From CAZJFC01 sp964545245 (lineage in GTDB: Bacteria; Pseudomonadota; Alphaproteobacteria; Rickettsiales; 21-14-0-20-44-7), in NCBI GenBank assembly GCA_964545245.1, contig CAZJFC010000018.1, forward strand, positions 1 to 30,841: a stretch of 30,841 bases of DNA, written 5' to 3'. Both the position numbers and the translations under genes were made by a program. Below the pieces are notes generated by a model. The model saw nothing but the letters and a program-made list of their open reading frames with translations. It made no database searches and was not told where the DNA came from. Of this stretch, positions 1 to 7,371 are shown piece by piece (the first letter of the stretch is position 1; every line of letters begins with the position of its first letter).

Positions 1-1
1 G

Positions 2-154
2 ACGATCGCAGCAATTTTTAGCCGCGAGGCATTGGACATATATTGCCGCCTCCCGGCCATAATGGACGGGAAGACAGCATCATTTTCGGCTGATGCCAGC
101 CGCTCTTTACGGATTTTTCAAGACCCGATGGGACTCTCATCCCATGAACCTTAG
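2..154 (+). CDS. C-terminal fragment of an unknown protein (cut by window edge)
   Basis: One plus-strand frame is open from the left edge for 50 codons and stops with TAG at 152–154; the other two plus frames hit stops early. The visible residues include SREALDIYCRLPAIMDGK and end in GLSSHEP. I recognise no domain. The fragment is followed by a hairpin and a T-run, as expected for a gene end. The evidence is an open frame only, so a chance ORF is possible. Confidence 0.35.
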   Translation, partial: TIAAIFSREALDIYCRLPAIMDGKTASFSADASRSLRIFQDPMGLSSHEP

Positions 155-169
155 TTTAGGGATTTTTTT
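128..169 (+). terminator. possible terminator after the left-edge gene
   Basis: A perfect 6-bp inverted repeat (ATGGGA at 128–133, TCCCAT at 140–145) is followed by a weaker CCT/AGG pairing and seven T at 163–169. A TCCC/GGGA pairing (140–143 with 159–162) directly before the T-run is an alternative stem. It is a weak intrinsic terminator by eye; no folding energy was calculated. Confidence 0.35.
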
Positions 170-213
170 GCAAATCACAATAAATTATATGGGAAATGAA
201 TGATGGACGGCAA

Positions 214-546
214 TCAGCCAACCTGCATGTTGCGGGTGGCGGCTGGCAGGGTGACGGTCAAGCCGTCCAGTTCCTCGGTCATCATGATCTGGCAGCCAAG
301 GCGGGAGGTGTGCGTCAAACCAAAGGCGAGGTCGAGCATATCTTCTTCATCCTCGGACGCATCCGGGAGCCGGTCAAAAAAAGCCTGGTCAACGATCACA
401 TGGCAGGTGGAGCAGGCAAGCGAGCCTTCGCACGCGCCTTCAAGGTCGATCTTGTTCTGGTGCGCGACCTCAAGCAATGAGATGCCGAGCGGGGCATCCA
501 CCGTTACGGTGGAACCATCTTTCTGTATGAAGTTAACTTTAGGCAT
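214..546 (-). CDS. fdx: 2Fe-2S ferredoxin, adrenodoxin type
   Basis: This 110-residue protein is a small soluble electron carrier. The cluster-binding pattern CEGSLACSTC (C-x5-C-x2-C) lies near residues 39–48, and the fourth ligand is in RLGCQI near residue 85. This spacing is that of ISC/adrenodoxin-type ferredoxins, which donate electrons in Fe–S cluster assembly or to P450-like enzymes. The length is normal for the family. It is the last of three minus-strand genes (divL, rnhA, fdx), 44 bases after rnhA. No isc genes are adjacent, so its partner cannot be told from context. Confidence 0.9.
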   Translation of the reverse strand: MPKVNFIQKDGSTVTVDAPLGISLLEVAHQNKIDLEGACEGSLACSTCHVIVDQAFFDRLPDASEDEEDMLDLAFGLTHTSRLGCQIMMTEELDGLTVTLPAATRNMQVG

Positions 547-590
547 GCGCCTTAAATAACCCGAATAATTTATATTTCAAGTGGTTTTGG

Positions 591-1007
591 CTAACTTTTC
601 CTGATGGCTGCCACGGCCAGCTTGTCCGCCCGTTCATTCATATCATGGCCGTTATGCCCGCGCACCCAGTGCCAGTGAACCTTATGGCGTGTTGCGGCAG
701 CTTCCAGCTTTTGCCATAAATCGGGGTTTTTGACATCTTTCCAGTTCTTTTTTTTCCAATTATGGATCCATTTCGTGATGCCTTCTTTCACATATGAGCT
801 ATCGGTATATAAATCCACTTCGCAAGGCTCCCTCAGGCTTTCCAGCGCGGAAATTGCGGCGGTCAGTTCCATGCGGTTATTGGTGGTGTCCGGCGAACTG
901 CCTGAGATTTCCTTCTCTTTTGCGCCATAAACCAGTATCGCGCCCCATCCGCCGGGGCCGGGGTTGCCGGAGCATGCGCCATCAGTATAAATGCGGATTT
1001 TCTTCAT
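591..1007 (-). CDS. rnhA: Ribonuclease HI
   Basis: A 138-residue RNase HI that cleaves the RNA strand of RNA–DNA hybrids (R-loops, lagging-strand primers). The N-terminus IYTDGACSGNPGPGGWGAIL carries the first catalytic Asp. The others are in NRMELTAA (Glu), YTDSSYV (Asp) and the C-terminal GHNGHDMNERAD (His, Asp). All four acidic residues of the DEDD set are present and the length is typical. It begins only 3 bases after divL ends, so the two are probably co-transcribed. Confidence 0.95.
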   Translation of the reverse strand: MKKIRIYTDGACSGNPGPGGWGAILVYGAKEKEISGSSPDTTNNRMELTAAISALESLREPCEVDLYTDSSYVKEGITKWIHNWKKKNWKDVKNPDLWQKLEAAATRHKVHWHWVRGHNGHDMNERADKLAVAAIRKS

Positions 1008-1010
1008 AAA

Positions 1011-2846
1011 TTATTCTGTAATGGTATTCGGCTTGCGCAAAAAAGTAACGGTAACTGTGGTTCCTTTCCCTTCTTCCGATTCAAGCGAGATTTTCCCGCC
1101 GTGCAACTCAATGAAATTTTTGGCAACGGAAAGGCCAAGGCCGGTTCCTCCCTTGGTTCTGGATTTCTGGAACTTCTTGAATACGTTGTCAATTTCGTTT
1201 TTGGGGATTCCTGTGCCGGTATCTTCAACCGAGATGATAACGCTGTTACCTTCCGGTTGCGCGGAAAGGGTAATGTAGCCGCCGCCGGGCGTGAATTTGA
1301 TGGAATTGGTAATGAGGTTAAAGATAACCTGCCTGATACGGGTTTCGTCGCCATGAATTTTCCCGATATCATCCGGGCAGTTGAACTGGAGGCTGAGGCT
1401 GCTTTCCCTGATGCGTTCCTGTGTCATGGTGATAACATGGGTGAGCATGGAGTGGACATCAAAATCGCTCCTCTCAAGCTGCATATATCCTGCTTCAATC
1501 GAGGAAATATCAAGGATGTCATTAATCAGGGATTCCAACTGGCGCGAGGCAATGTATATATCCTGAAGATAATCTTTTTGCTGTTTGTTTAATTTCCCGA
1601 ACACCCCATCCTTGAGAATTTCAGTAAAGCCGATTATGGAGGTCAGCGGCGAGCGCAGCTCATAGGAAACGTTAGTTAAGAACTCGGTTTTCAGCCTGTC
1701 TACGTCCTCCAGCGCGTCGGCGCGTTCGCGCAGGGAGCGCTCCACCAAAGTGGCGGCAGTGACGTCATTATAGGTGATTAATATCTCGCCGTCGGGCAGG
1801 GGAACGGTTTTCACCTCATAAACCTTGCCGTTGGTAAGCTCAAGGATATAGCTTGAAGGTTCGCGGTTAAGCGTGCGGACGACAATATCTTCCGGGAGTT
1901 GTTCCCAGTTATAAAGGTGGCGGGTTTTGTTGAGTATATCGGCAAAAAAAGGTTCGGAGCTTAGATATTTCTGGTCCAGCCCCCAGATGCGTGCGTAAAC
2001 GGAATTACTAAGCGTCAGCTTGCCTGATTCGCCGAATACCGCAACGCCATCATGCAGGTTTTGCAATGTTTCCGTCTGCACCGCAAGTAGCGTATTATAG
2101 CTGCGCTCAAGGGCGAGGCGGTCGGTCATATCCTCATAAATGAACTGGAGGCCGCCGGCGGCGTAAGGAATGATGATAACACGCAGCGCCCGTTCATTCG
2201 GCAGGAAATAGAAATCTTCCTTGGTTTCAATAAGGCTGTTGAACAGGTCGAGGTTGTCGCGCTTGAACTGGCGGAAATCAGCCTGTTCGGGGAGGCGGCG
2301 CTTTTCGCGCAATATTTCGAGAATCTCACCATAGGTGGGGTGCGTACCCAGCCATGATTCCTCAAGTTTCCACAAATTCACGAAAGCGTTGTTGAAGAAG
2401 CTGAGTTTCTGGTCAGTGCCGAAAATTGCAATGGCGGAAGCGGAGTTTTCAAGGAGCTGCGCCTGAACATCCTTATAGCGGTTAAGCTCCTCCTCGATGC
2501 GGGCAAGATCCATTTTCTTGATGGCGAAACCTACCATGCCGCCCGCAACCGGGGTTTCATAAACTTCGTATTCCAGCCTTTCGCCGCCGGAAACGATTTT
2601 CAGGCGCTCAATTTGTTTTGTGCCGGTTTCCTTGGCTTTCTCGGCGAGTTTGCGGACGGATTTATCAAGCTCATGGACTTCTTTGATGCCGGGCGGGATT
2701 TCCGCGAGTTTAAGATATTTTTCGTTACAATAGGTAATTTTAAGGTTTTCATCGCGCTGCCAGACGGGCAGGTTAAGCGCGGTGAAGATGGAGTCATAAT
2801 TCCTGACTTCACCTTCAAGCCGTTTGGTTTTTCCTAAAGCAAGCAT
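1011..2846 (-). CDS. divL: DivL-like pseudo-histidine kinase (phosphoacceptor His replaced by Tyr)
   Basis: A 611-residue protein with three PAS-like segments (about 15–110, 125–240, 250–360), a HisKA dimerisation helix and a HATPase_c domain. The H-box reads TNVSYELRSPLTSIIGF: Tyr395 stands where kinases have the phospho-accepting His. The N box (DETRIRQVIFNLITNSIKF), G1 box (EDTGTGIP) and G2 box (GGTGLGLSVAKN) are intact, so ATP binding is probably kept. This is the signature of Caulobacter DivL, a DivK-binding protein that controls CckA in the CtrA cell-cycle pathway. Proximity to ahcY fits alphaproteobacterial divL loci as I recall them. Caulobacter DivL is longer and membrane-anchored. 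Here no membrane helix is visible and the ATG has no clear Shine-Dalgarno; the frame stays open upstream without ATG, GTG or TTG until a stop near 2950. Confidence 0.75.
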   Translation of the reverse strand: MLALGKTKRLEGEVRNYDSIFTALNLPVWQRDENLKITYCNEKYLKLAEIPPGIKEVHELDKSVRKLAEKAKETGTKQIERLKIVSGGERLEYEVYETPVAGGMVGFAIKKMDLARIEEELNRYKDVQAQLLENSASAIAIFGTDQKLSFFNNAFVNLWKLEESWLGTHPTYGEILEILREKRRLPEQADFRQFKRDNLDLFNSLIETKEDFYFLPNERALRVIIIPYAAGGLQFIYEDMTDRLALERSYNTLLAVQTETLQNLHDGVAVFGESGKLTLSNSVYARIWGLDQKYLSSEPFFADILNKTRHLYNWEQLPEDIVVRTLNREPSSYILELTNGKVYEVKTVPLPDGEILITYNDVTAATLVERSLRERADALEDVDRLKTEFLTNVSYELRSPLTSIIGFTEILKDGVFGKLNKQQKDYLQDIYIASRQLESLINDILDISSIEAGYMQLERSDFDVHSMLTHVITMTQERIRESSLSLQFNCPDDIGKIHGDETRIRQVIFNLITNSIKFTPGGGYITLSAQPEGNSVIISVEDTGTGIPKNEIDNVFKKFQKSRTKGGTGLGLSVAKNFIELHGGKISLESEEGKGTTVTVTFLRKPNTITE

Positions 2847-2900
2847 AAGATTTTTTATACAATAAAAACCGCCCAGCGGAAAAACTATTTCAAAATACCA

Positions 2901-3047
2901 ATGATTTTGCCTTGGTTTTTGTCCGGTGTGGTGGTTGAAGGCGGCAGCAAGGAATTATTGCAATTGATGCAAAGGGAGTTCAACTGGCAGGAATATAACG
3001 CTGCAAGAAGCCGCAATACGCTGGAAGGGCAGAGCCGTAGTCATTAA
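2901..3047 (+). CDS. possible 48-residue small protein
   Basis: A plus-strand ORF sits between two minus-strand genes in a stretch that would otherwise be empty. It starts MILPWFLSGVVVEGG and continues with a protein-like stretch (KELLQLMQREFNWQEYNAA), ending in TAA at 3045–3047. The N-terminus is hydrophobic and the rest polar and helical in character. No Shine-Dalgarno precedes the ATG, and I recognise no family. It may be a real short protein, a remnant of a longer gene, or chance. Confidence 0.3.
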   Translation: MILPWFLSGVVVEGGSKELLQLMQREFNWQEYNAARSRNTLEGQSRSH

Positions 3048-3054
3048 GGAAAAT

Positions 3055-3540
3055 CTACTCCTTCACCGGGGTTGATGCTTCCGGTTTCCTGATATCTTTC
3101 GGGTCAACCGGAGTGATGTCTTTATATTGCTGCACCGCCTTTTCGGTTTCAGTCGGTTTATAGGCTTGGGTCATTGCATCCCGCCACGCTTTGTATGCTT
3201 CTTTTATGCCGGGCGCTGCGATGATTTCTTTTTCCGCGGTTGAGAATAATCGCTGTGATATCTCCCTGGCTTCTCCTTTAGAAATATCCCATGCATCAAG
3301 CGCGTCAGCGCATTTCTCGAACTGGACATCAAGAGTTTGCTGGGTTTCAGCGGGCAGGACAGCAATTGCGTCCTGCAATTTTTTTGTGGCCTCCTGAAAC
3401 GCTTTGTATGCTTTTGAATCCTGCGGTTCCTTGAGCGTAATCGTAATCGGGGCCTTCTGTATAACCGGCACCAAATCGCTGGAATCATGATCCGGGGAAG
3501 CTAAAACAAGTTTGCCGATACTAACTGTATTTTCCGCCAT
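3055..3540 (-). CDS. hypothetical protein, predicted alpha-helical
   Basis: A 161-residue protein I do not recognise. It is rich in Lys, Glu, Ala and Gln, has no signal peptide or membrane segment, and contains a single Cys. The middle (about 40–130) reads as amphipathic helices (YKAFQEATKKLQDAIAVLP, FEKCADALDAWD, KEAYKAWRDAMTQAY). The C-terminus is Pro/Lys/Glu-rich (ITPVDPKDIRKPE). An AAAGG purine run lies just before the ATG. It lies between ahcY and divL on the same strand, with about 100 bases after ahcY and 208 before divL, so it may be a separate unit. Confidence 0.6.
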   Translation of the reverse strand: MAENTVSIGKLVLASPDHDSSDLVPVIQKAPITITLKEPQDSKAYKAFQEATKKLQDAIAVLPAETQQTLDVQFEKCADALDAWDISKGEAREISQRLFSTAEKEIIAAPGIKEAYKAWRDAMTQAYKPTETEKAVQQYKDITPVDPKDIRKPEASTPVKE

Positions 3541-3637
3541 AAATTACCTTTTATGTTGAGCGTAATAATATTAATAAATATTAGCGCTTTTAGCGTAATC
3601 AGGGCAGAATTGCAATATTTATTTATCGGTCAGCAGG

Positions 3638-4951
3638 TTAATACCTATAAGCATCCGGCTTAAATGGGCCTTCCTGTTTCACACCGATATAATCCGCCTG
3701 TTCCTTGTTCAGCTTCGTTAGCTTCACACCCAGCTTTTCAAGGTGGAGGCGGGCGACTTTTTCGTCGAGGTGTTTCGGCAGGACATAAACCTTGTTCTCA
3801 TATTTACCGTGGTTCTGCCAAAGCTCAATTTGCGCGATTGTCTGGTTGGTGAAGCTGCTGCTCATCACGAATGAAGGGTGTCCGGTGGCGCAGCCAAGGT
3901 TGGCGAGGCGGCCTTTCGCCATGATGATGAGGCGTTTGCCGTCGGGGAAAGTGACTTCATCCACCTGCGGTTTGATTTCGCTCCATTTGTAATTGGCGAG
4001 GTCGGCCACGCGGATTTCCGCGTCGAAATGCCCCATATTACCAAGGATGGCGCGGTCTTTCATTGTGCGCATATGGTCAAGCGTGATGATGTCGATATTG
4101 CCTGTGGTCGTCACGAAAATATCGCCAAGCGGCGCTGCCTCTTCCATCGTGGTAACTTCATAACCCTGCATCGCGGCCTGCAATGCGCAGATAGGGTCGA
4201 TCTCGGTCACGATAACGCGCGCGCCCTGTCCGCGCAGAGCGTCGGCGCAGCCTTTGCCCACATCGCCGAATCCGGCAACAACCGCGATCTTACCCGCAAT
4301 CATAACATCGGTGGCGCGTTTCAGGCCGTCTATATAGCTTTCCTTGCATCCATAGAGGTTGTCGAATTTCGATTTGGTGACGGAGTTGTTCACGTCGATC
4401 GCCGGGACTTTCAGTGTGCCTTTCTTCGCCATTTCATGCAGGCGGTGGACGCCGGTAGTGGTCTCTTCCGAAATGCCGCGAACATCTTTCAACAGTTCAG
4501 GATATTTATTGTGCATGATGAGAGTGAGGTCGCCGCCATCGTCGAGAATCAGGTTAGGCGTCCAGTTATTCGGGCCTTTGATGGTCTGCTCAATGCACCA
4601 TTCATACTCCTCCTCGGTTTCGCCTTTCCACGCAAAAACCGGGATGCCGAGCGATGCGGTTCCCGCCGCCGCCTGATCCTGCGTTGAATAAATATTGCAA
4701 GACGACCAGCGCACTTCCGCGCCAAGGTCAACCAGCGTTTCAATCAAAACCGAGGTCTGGATGGTCATGTGCAGGCAACCCGCGATACGCGCGCCTTTAA
4801 GCGGCGCTTTGCCCTTATATTCCTCACGCAACGCCATCAGCCCCGGCATTTCGGTTTCAGCGAGTGAAATTTCTTTCCTGCCCCATTCGGCGAGGCTGAT
4901 GTCCTTGACTTTGTAGTCGGTGAATTGCTGTTTAGCTGCTGTTGCTGGCAT
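3638..4951 (-). CDS. ahcY: Adenosylhomocysteinase (S-adenosyl-L-homocysteine hydrolase)
   Basis: A 437-residue cytosolic NAD-dependent enzyme that splits S-adenosylhomocysteine into adenosine and homocysteine, relieving product inhibition of methyltransferases. Visible landmarks are GCLHMTIQTSVLIETL near the N-terminus, the Rossmann motif VVAGFGDVGKGCADALRG in the middle, the substrate/NAD segments DVNNSVTKSKFDN and GNMGHFDAEI, and the family's C-terminal tail KPDAYRY with its Lys and Tyr. AAGGA lies about 6 bases before the ATG, fixing the start. It is slightly shorter than many bacterial homologues but complete. I see no SAH or SAM riboswitch upstream. Confidence 0.97.
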   Translation of the reverse strand: MPATAAKQQFTDYKVKDISLAEWGRKEISLAETEMPGLMALREEYKGKAPLKGARIAGCLHMTIQTSVLIETLVDLGAEVRWSSCNIYSTQDQAAAGTASLGIPVFAWKGETEEEYEWCIEQTIKGPNNWTPNLILDDGGDLTLIMHNKYPELLKDVRGISEETTTGVHRLHEMAKKGTLKVPAIDVNNSVTKSKFDNLYGCKESYIDGLKRATDVMIAGKIAVVAGFGDVGKGCADALRGQGARVIVTEIDPICALQAAMQGYEVTTMEEAAPLGDIFVTTTGNIDIITLDHMRTMKDRAILGNMGHFDAEIRVADLANYKWSEIKPQVDEVTFPDGKRLIIMAKGRLANLGCATGHPSFVMSSSFTNQTIAQIELWQNHGKYENKVYVLPKHLDEKVARLHLEKLGVKLTKLNKEQADYIGVKQEGPFKPDAYRY

Positions 4952-5039
4952 AGCGTTCCTTTTAAGTTTAGGGCTGCTTTTTATCTGGTTTTGGTAAGGT
5001 TGACAAATAATTATTCAACATTTTGGTTTTGATAAACAT

Positions 5040-5062
5040 TTTGACAAAATCAGCAAAATGCT
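5040..5062 (+). promoter_or_regulatory. possible sigma-70 promoter for the 5069 gene
   Basis: TTGACA at 5040–5045 is a perfect -35 box, with TAATTT/AATTTA at 16–17 bases spacing as a weak -10. The start codon follows almost at once, so a transcript from here would be nearly leaderless, which fits the absence of a Shine-Dalgarno. The 4952–5068 region is AT-rich and contains two ACATTTTG copies. A minus-strand TTGTCA in the same region could serve ahcY. Confidence 0.3.
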
Positions 5063-5068
5063 TAATTT

Positions 5069-6166
5069 ATGCTAATTAATATGGGCGAAAATATTAGAAT
5101 TTGGGGATTTGACAAATTGAGGCGGCCACACTTATCGGCTGGCCATGAAGCTCGTCCACCTGTAAAACCGTGGGGATGGGTAAGGCGAGCTGCTAATCAA
5201 GTTATTGAACCTGACCCATTTCACAGGATAGATAAACTTGAAAAGCTGATAAATGAGAATTTATCCAGATTCGGGTTTGCCAATTTTGGGTATTTAATCC
5301 AGACCATAAAAGATGCTTTTAATACGCCATATTTTAAAAATCATGATATTGACTCTATAGAAAATACCATCGGTAAGTTGTTAAGGCTAATGCTGAAAGA
5401 CCCTGAGGGGAAGCTAATCCTGGCTACCAGTTCTGCCCGCGCGATATTTATAAGCAATCATAGCCGAGCATTTCATATATTAGCTAAAGAAGGATTGGTC
5501 AGTGAAAGTGACTATAATTTGCATCAAATGACTCATTCTGACTACAGTAATTTCAATTTCTTGCAGCAGGTTTTACGTGATACAGGAAAAGACTTTATGA
5601 TTTCTTTCCTGAGTTCGGTTTCCCCCAATAATGTTCCGCTGCTTGCTTTAATATCGGAGCAGGATCTGGAAAATGCCGGAGTTGATATGACGGAAAGTGG
5701 CCTGGAGGACAGATTTAATTTTAGCAAACGGGCTGGCACCGACCCAAAAAACAGTCCTTGTATAGTTGAAGTTACGACCACCACAGGGGATATGGATGGG
5801 GAAATTTTAGCAAAGCATGTATTTGCTATATGTAATACGGCAGGTGTAGCTGCTGCTGTTAAGAAATTATACACAGGGTATATTGATGGACATAATAGTT
5901 CGGGCGAGGGCTATTTCAGAAGCTATCCAAGGAATATCGCAACTTGTTCCGTGCAGGATTTATTAACTGGTATGTTGGAAACAGAGGAAGGGCGCGATAT
6001 ATTGGCTGATGAAAACGCCCGTGCCATATTCATTTACAGCAGCCGTGAAAATTTAGGTTATTTATTGGAAGCCGGTTTAGCCACTGAAAGTGATTTTAAG
6101 TTAGCCGGCACCTTACATAATTATTTGCCATCCAGACCTATGTCGCCGCAGGGAATGAGCCTTTAA
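5069..6166 (+). CDS. orphan protein with an internal duplication
   Basis: A 365-residue protein of no family I know. Residues 104–151 and 298–345 are copies of each other: 22 of 48 positions match without gaps, including ARAIFI and ESD. A more diverged third copy may lie near 166–215. The N-terminal 40 residues are basic and Pro-rich. No signal peptide or membrane helix is seen. The coding region is visibly AT-richer than its neighbours, which suggests recent acquisition or relaxed selection. The next in-frame ATG is at 5081; neither start has a Shine-Dalgarno. Convergent with the dehydrogenase gene. Confidence 0.65.
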   Translation: MLINMGENIRIWGFDKLRRPHLSAGHEARPPVKPWGWVRRAANQVIEPDPFHRIDKLEKLINENLSRFGFANFGYLIQTIKDAFNTPYFKNHDIDSIENTIGKLLRLMLKDPEGKLILATSSARAIFISNHSRAFHILAKEGLVSESDYNLHQMTHSDYSNFNFLQQVLRDTGKDFMISFLSSVSPNNVPLLALISEQDLENAGVDMTESGLEDRFNFSKRAGTDPKNSPCIVEVTTTTGDMDGEILAKHVFAICNTAGVAAAVKKLYTGYIDGHNSSGEGYFRSYPRNIATCSVQDLLTGMLETEEGRDILADENARAIFIYSSRENLGYLLEAGLATESDFKLAGTLHNYLPSRPMSPQGMSL

Positions 6167-6197
6167 GCGGGATTATTACTATCAAAAGCCTTAAAGC

Positions 6198-7262
6198 TTA
6201 AGCAGCCTTTTTCCCTTTCCCTAAACTCTTCATATCAATCACGAACCTGTATTTCACATCAGATTTCAGCATCCGGATATAGGCTTTGTTGATGTCCTGA
6301 ATCTTTATGATCTCAATATCCGAAACAATATTGTGCTTCCCGCAGAAATTCAGCATTTCCTGCGTTTCCTTTATCCCGCCGATAACCGAGCCGGAAACGC
6401 TCTTGCGGCCAAGGATTAGCGGCGCGCCATAAACCGGCGGCAGCGGCTCAAGGCAGCCGACAATCGTCATATTCCCATCACGTTTTAATAGCGCGATATA
6501 AGGGTTTAAATCATGCGGGGAGGGGATGGTGTTGAGGATATAATCAAACTTCCCTGCGGCTTTTTCCATCTGCGCCGGGTCTTTTGAGATTATCACCTCA
6601 TGCGCGCCGAGTTTTTTCGCGGCGGTTTTTTTGTCGGGCGAAGTGGTGATGACGGTAACTTTCGTGCCAAATGCACGCGCGAATTTAATGCCCATATGCC
6701 CAAGTCCGCCAAGGCCGATAACCGCGACATTCTGGCCTTTTTTCACTTTCCAGTGCTTAAGTGGCGAATAGGTGGTGATGCCAGCGCAAAGCAGCGGCGC
6801 AGCGCCCGCAAGGTCAAGGTTCTTCGGCACTTTGAGCACAAAGCTTTCCTGCGTCACGATATGGTCGGAATAGCCGCCGAAAGTCGGGGCTTTGGTTCTT
6901 TTCTCCAGCCCGTTATATGTCGGCACAAAACCATCCTCACAATATTGCTCCAGCCCCTCATCGCATGAAGAGCATTTCTGGCATGAGTCAACAAGGCAGC
7001 CGACTGCGGCGATATCACCAACTTTGAATTTTTTCACATTCTTGCCAATTTTGGTTACGCGGCCAATTATCTCATGTCCCGGAACCATCGGGTAAATCGA
7101 GCCGCCCCATTCATCCCGCGCCTGATGGATGTCCGAGTGGCAAACCCCGCAATAAAAGATCTCGATCTGCACATCATTCGCCCCAACATTACGGCGCTCA
7201 AAGGAGAACGGCTTTAAATCAGATTTTGCATTTTGCGCGGCGTAAGCATGGGCGAGGGACAT
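6198..7262 (-). CDS. zinc-dependent NAD(P) alcohol dehydrogenase, cinnamyl-alcohol-dehydrogenase family
   Basis: A 354-residue medium-chain dehydrogenase/reductase that interconverts aldehydes and alcohols. The catalytic zinc site shows CGVCHSDIH (about 38–46) and GHE (about 63–65). The structural zinc cysteines are in CQKCSSCDEGLEQYC (about 94–108). The Rossmann motif GLGGLGHMGIKFA follows near 185. The overall pattern matches the YahK/AdhA group, usually NADPH-preferring with broad aldehyde substrates. GGAG lies about 6 bases before the ATG. It is divergent from purB; the shared intergenic region holds an AT-rich dyad that might be an operator. The exact substrate cannot be told. Confidence 0.93.
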   Translation of the reverse strand: MSLAHAYAAQNAKSDLKPFSFERRNVGANDVQIEIFYCGVCHSDIHQARDEWGGSIYPMVPGHEIIGRVTKIGKNVKKFKVGDIAAVGCLVDSCQKCSSCDEGLEQYCEDGFVPTYNGLEKRTKAPTFGGYSDHIVTQESFVLKVPKNLDLAGAAPLLCAGITTYSPLKHWKVKKGQNVAVIGLGGLGHMGIKFARAFGTKVTVITTSPDKKTAAKKLGAHEVIISKDPAQMEKAAGKFDYILNTIPSPHDLNPYIALLKRDGNMTIVGCLEPLPPVYGAPLILGRKSVSGSVIGGIKETQEMLNFCGKHNIVSDIEIIKIQDINKAYIRMLKSDVKYRFVIDMKSLGKGKKAA

Positions 7263-7274
7263 AGCGGCTCCGTG

Positions 7275-7307
7275 TTATTATTCAGATAATGATGAATATC
7301 ATAATAA
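7275..7307. promoter_or_regulatory. AT-rich dyad between dehydrogenase and purB (possible operator)
   Basis: An inverted repeat: TTATTAT at 7275–7281 pairs with ATAATAA at 7301–7307, and inside it ATTCA pairs with TGAAT. It lies between two divergent genes, close to the dehydrogenase start, where a regulator could act. Dehydrogenases of this family are often controlled by a divergent regulator, but none is encoded here. Confidence 0.3.
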
Positions 7308-7335
7308 TTGTAATTTTGGAACTTCCATCTATAAC
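7308..7335 (+). promoter_or_regulatory. likely purB promoter
   Basis: TTGTAA at 7308–7313 and TATAAC at 7330–7335 are separated by 16 bases. The -10 box is the start of a short repeat (TATAACCTAAC) whose second copy follows 15 bases later. Transcription from here gives a leader of roughly 30 bases before the purB ATG at 7372. Confidence 0.45.
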
Positions 7336-7367
7336 CTAACCACTATAACCTAACCCCTGAAACCTAA
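7324..7367 (+). repeat. degenerate short tandem repeat in the purB leader
   Basis: ACCTAA-type units recur: CTATAACCTAACC twice, then GAAACCTAAAC, directly before the purB ATG. No Shine-Dalgarno is present in or after it. Similar low-complexity runs occur at 24894, 27672 and 30749. Confidence 0.6.
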
Positions 7368-7371
7368 ACTT

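Noticed and set aside
1..160. structured RNA gene (several hairpins close together)
   Set aside because: An open protein frame covers the same bases and I could not match any known RNA (6S, SRP, RNase P, tmRNA).
3878..4687. 269-codon plus-strand open frame
   Set aside because: Lies wholly antisense to ahcY; GC-rich codon bias explains it.
4952..5068. SAM or SAH riboswitch upstream of ahcY
   Set aside because: The region is AT-rich and I could not find the conserved cores of these riboswitches; a plain promoter explains it.
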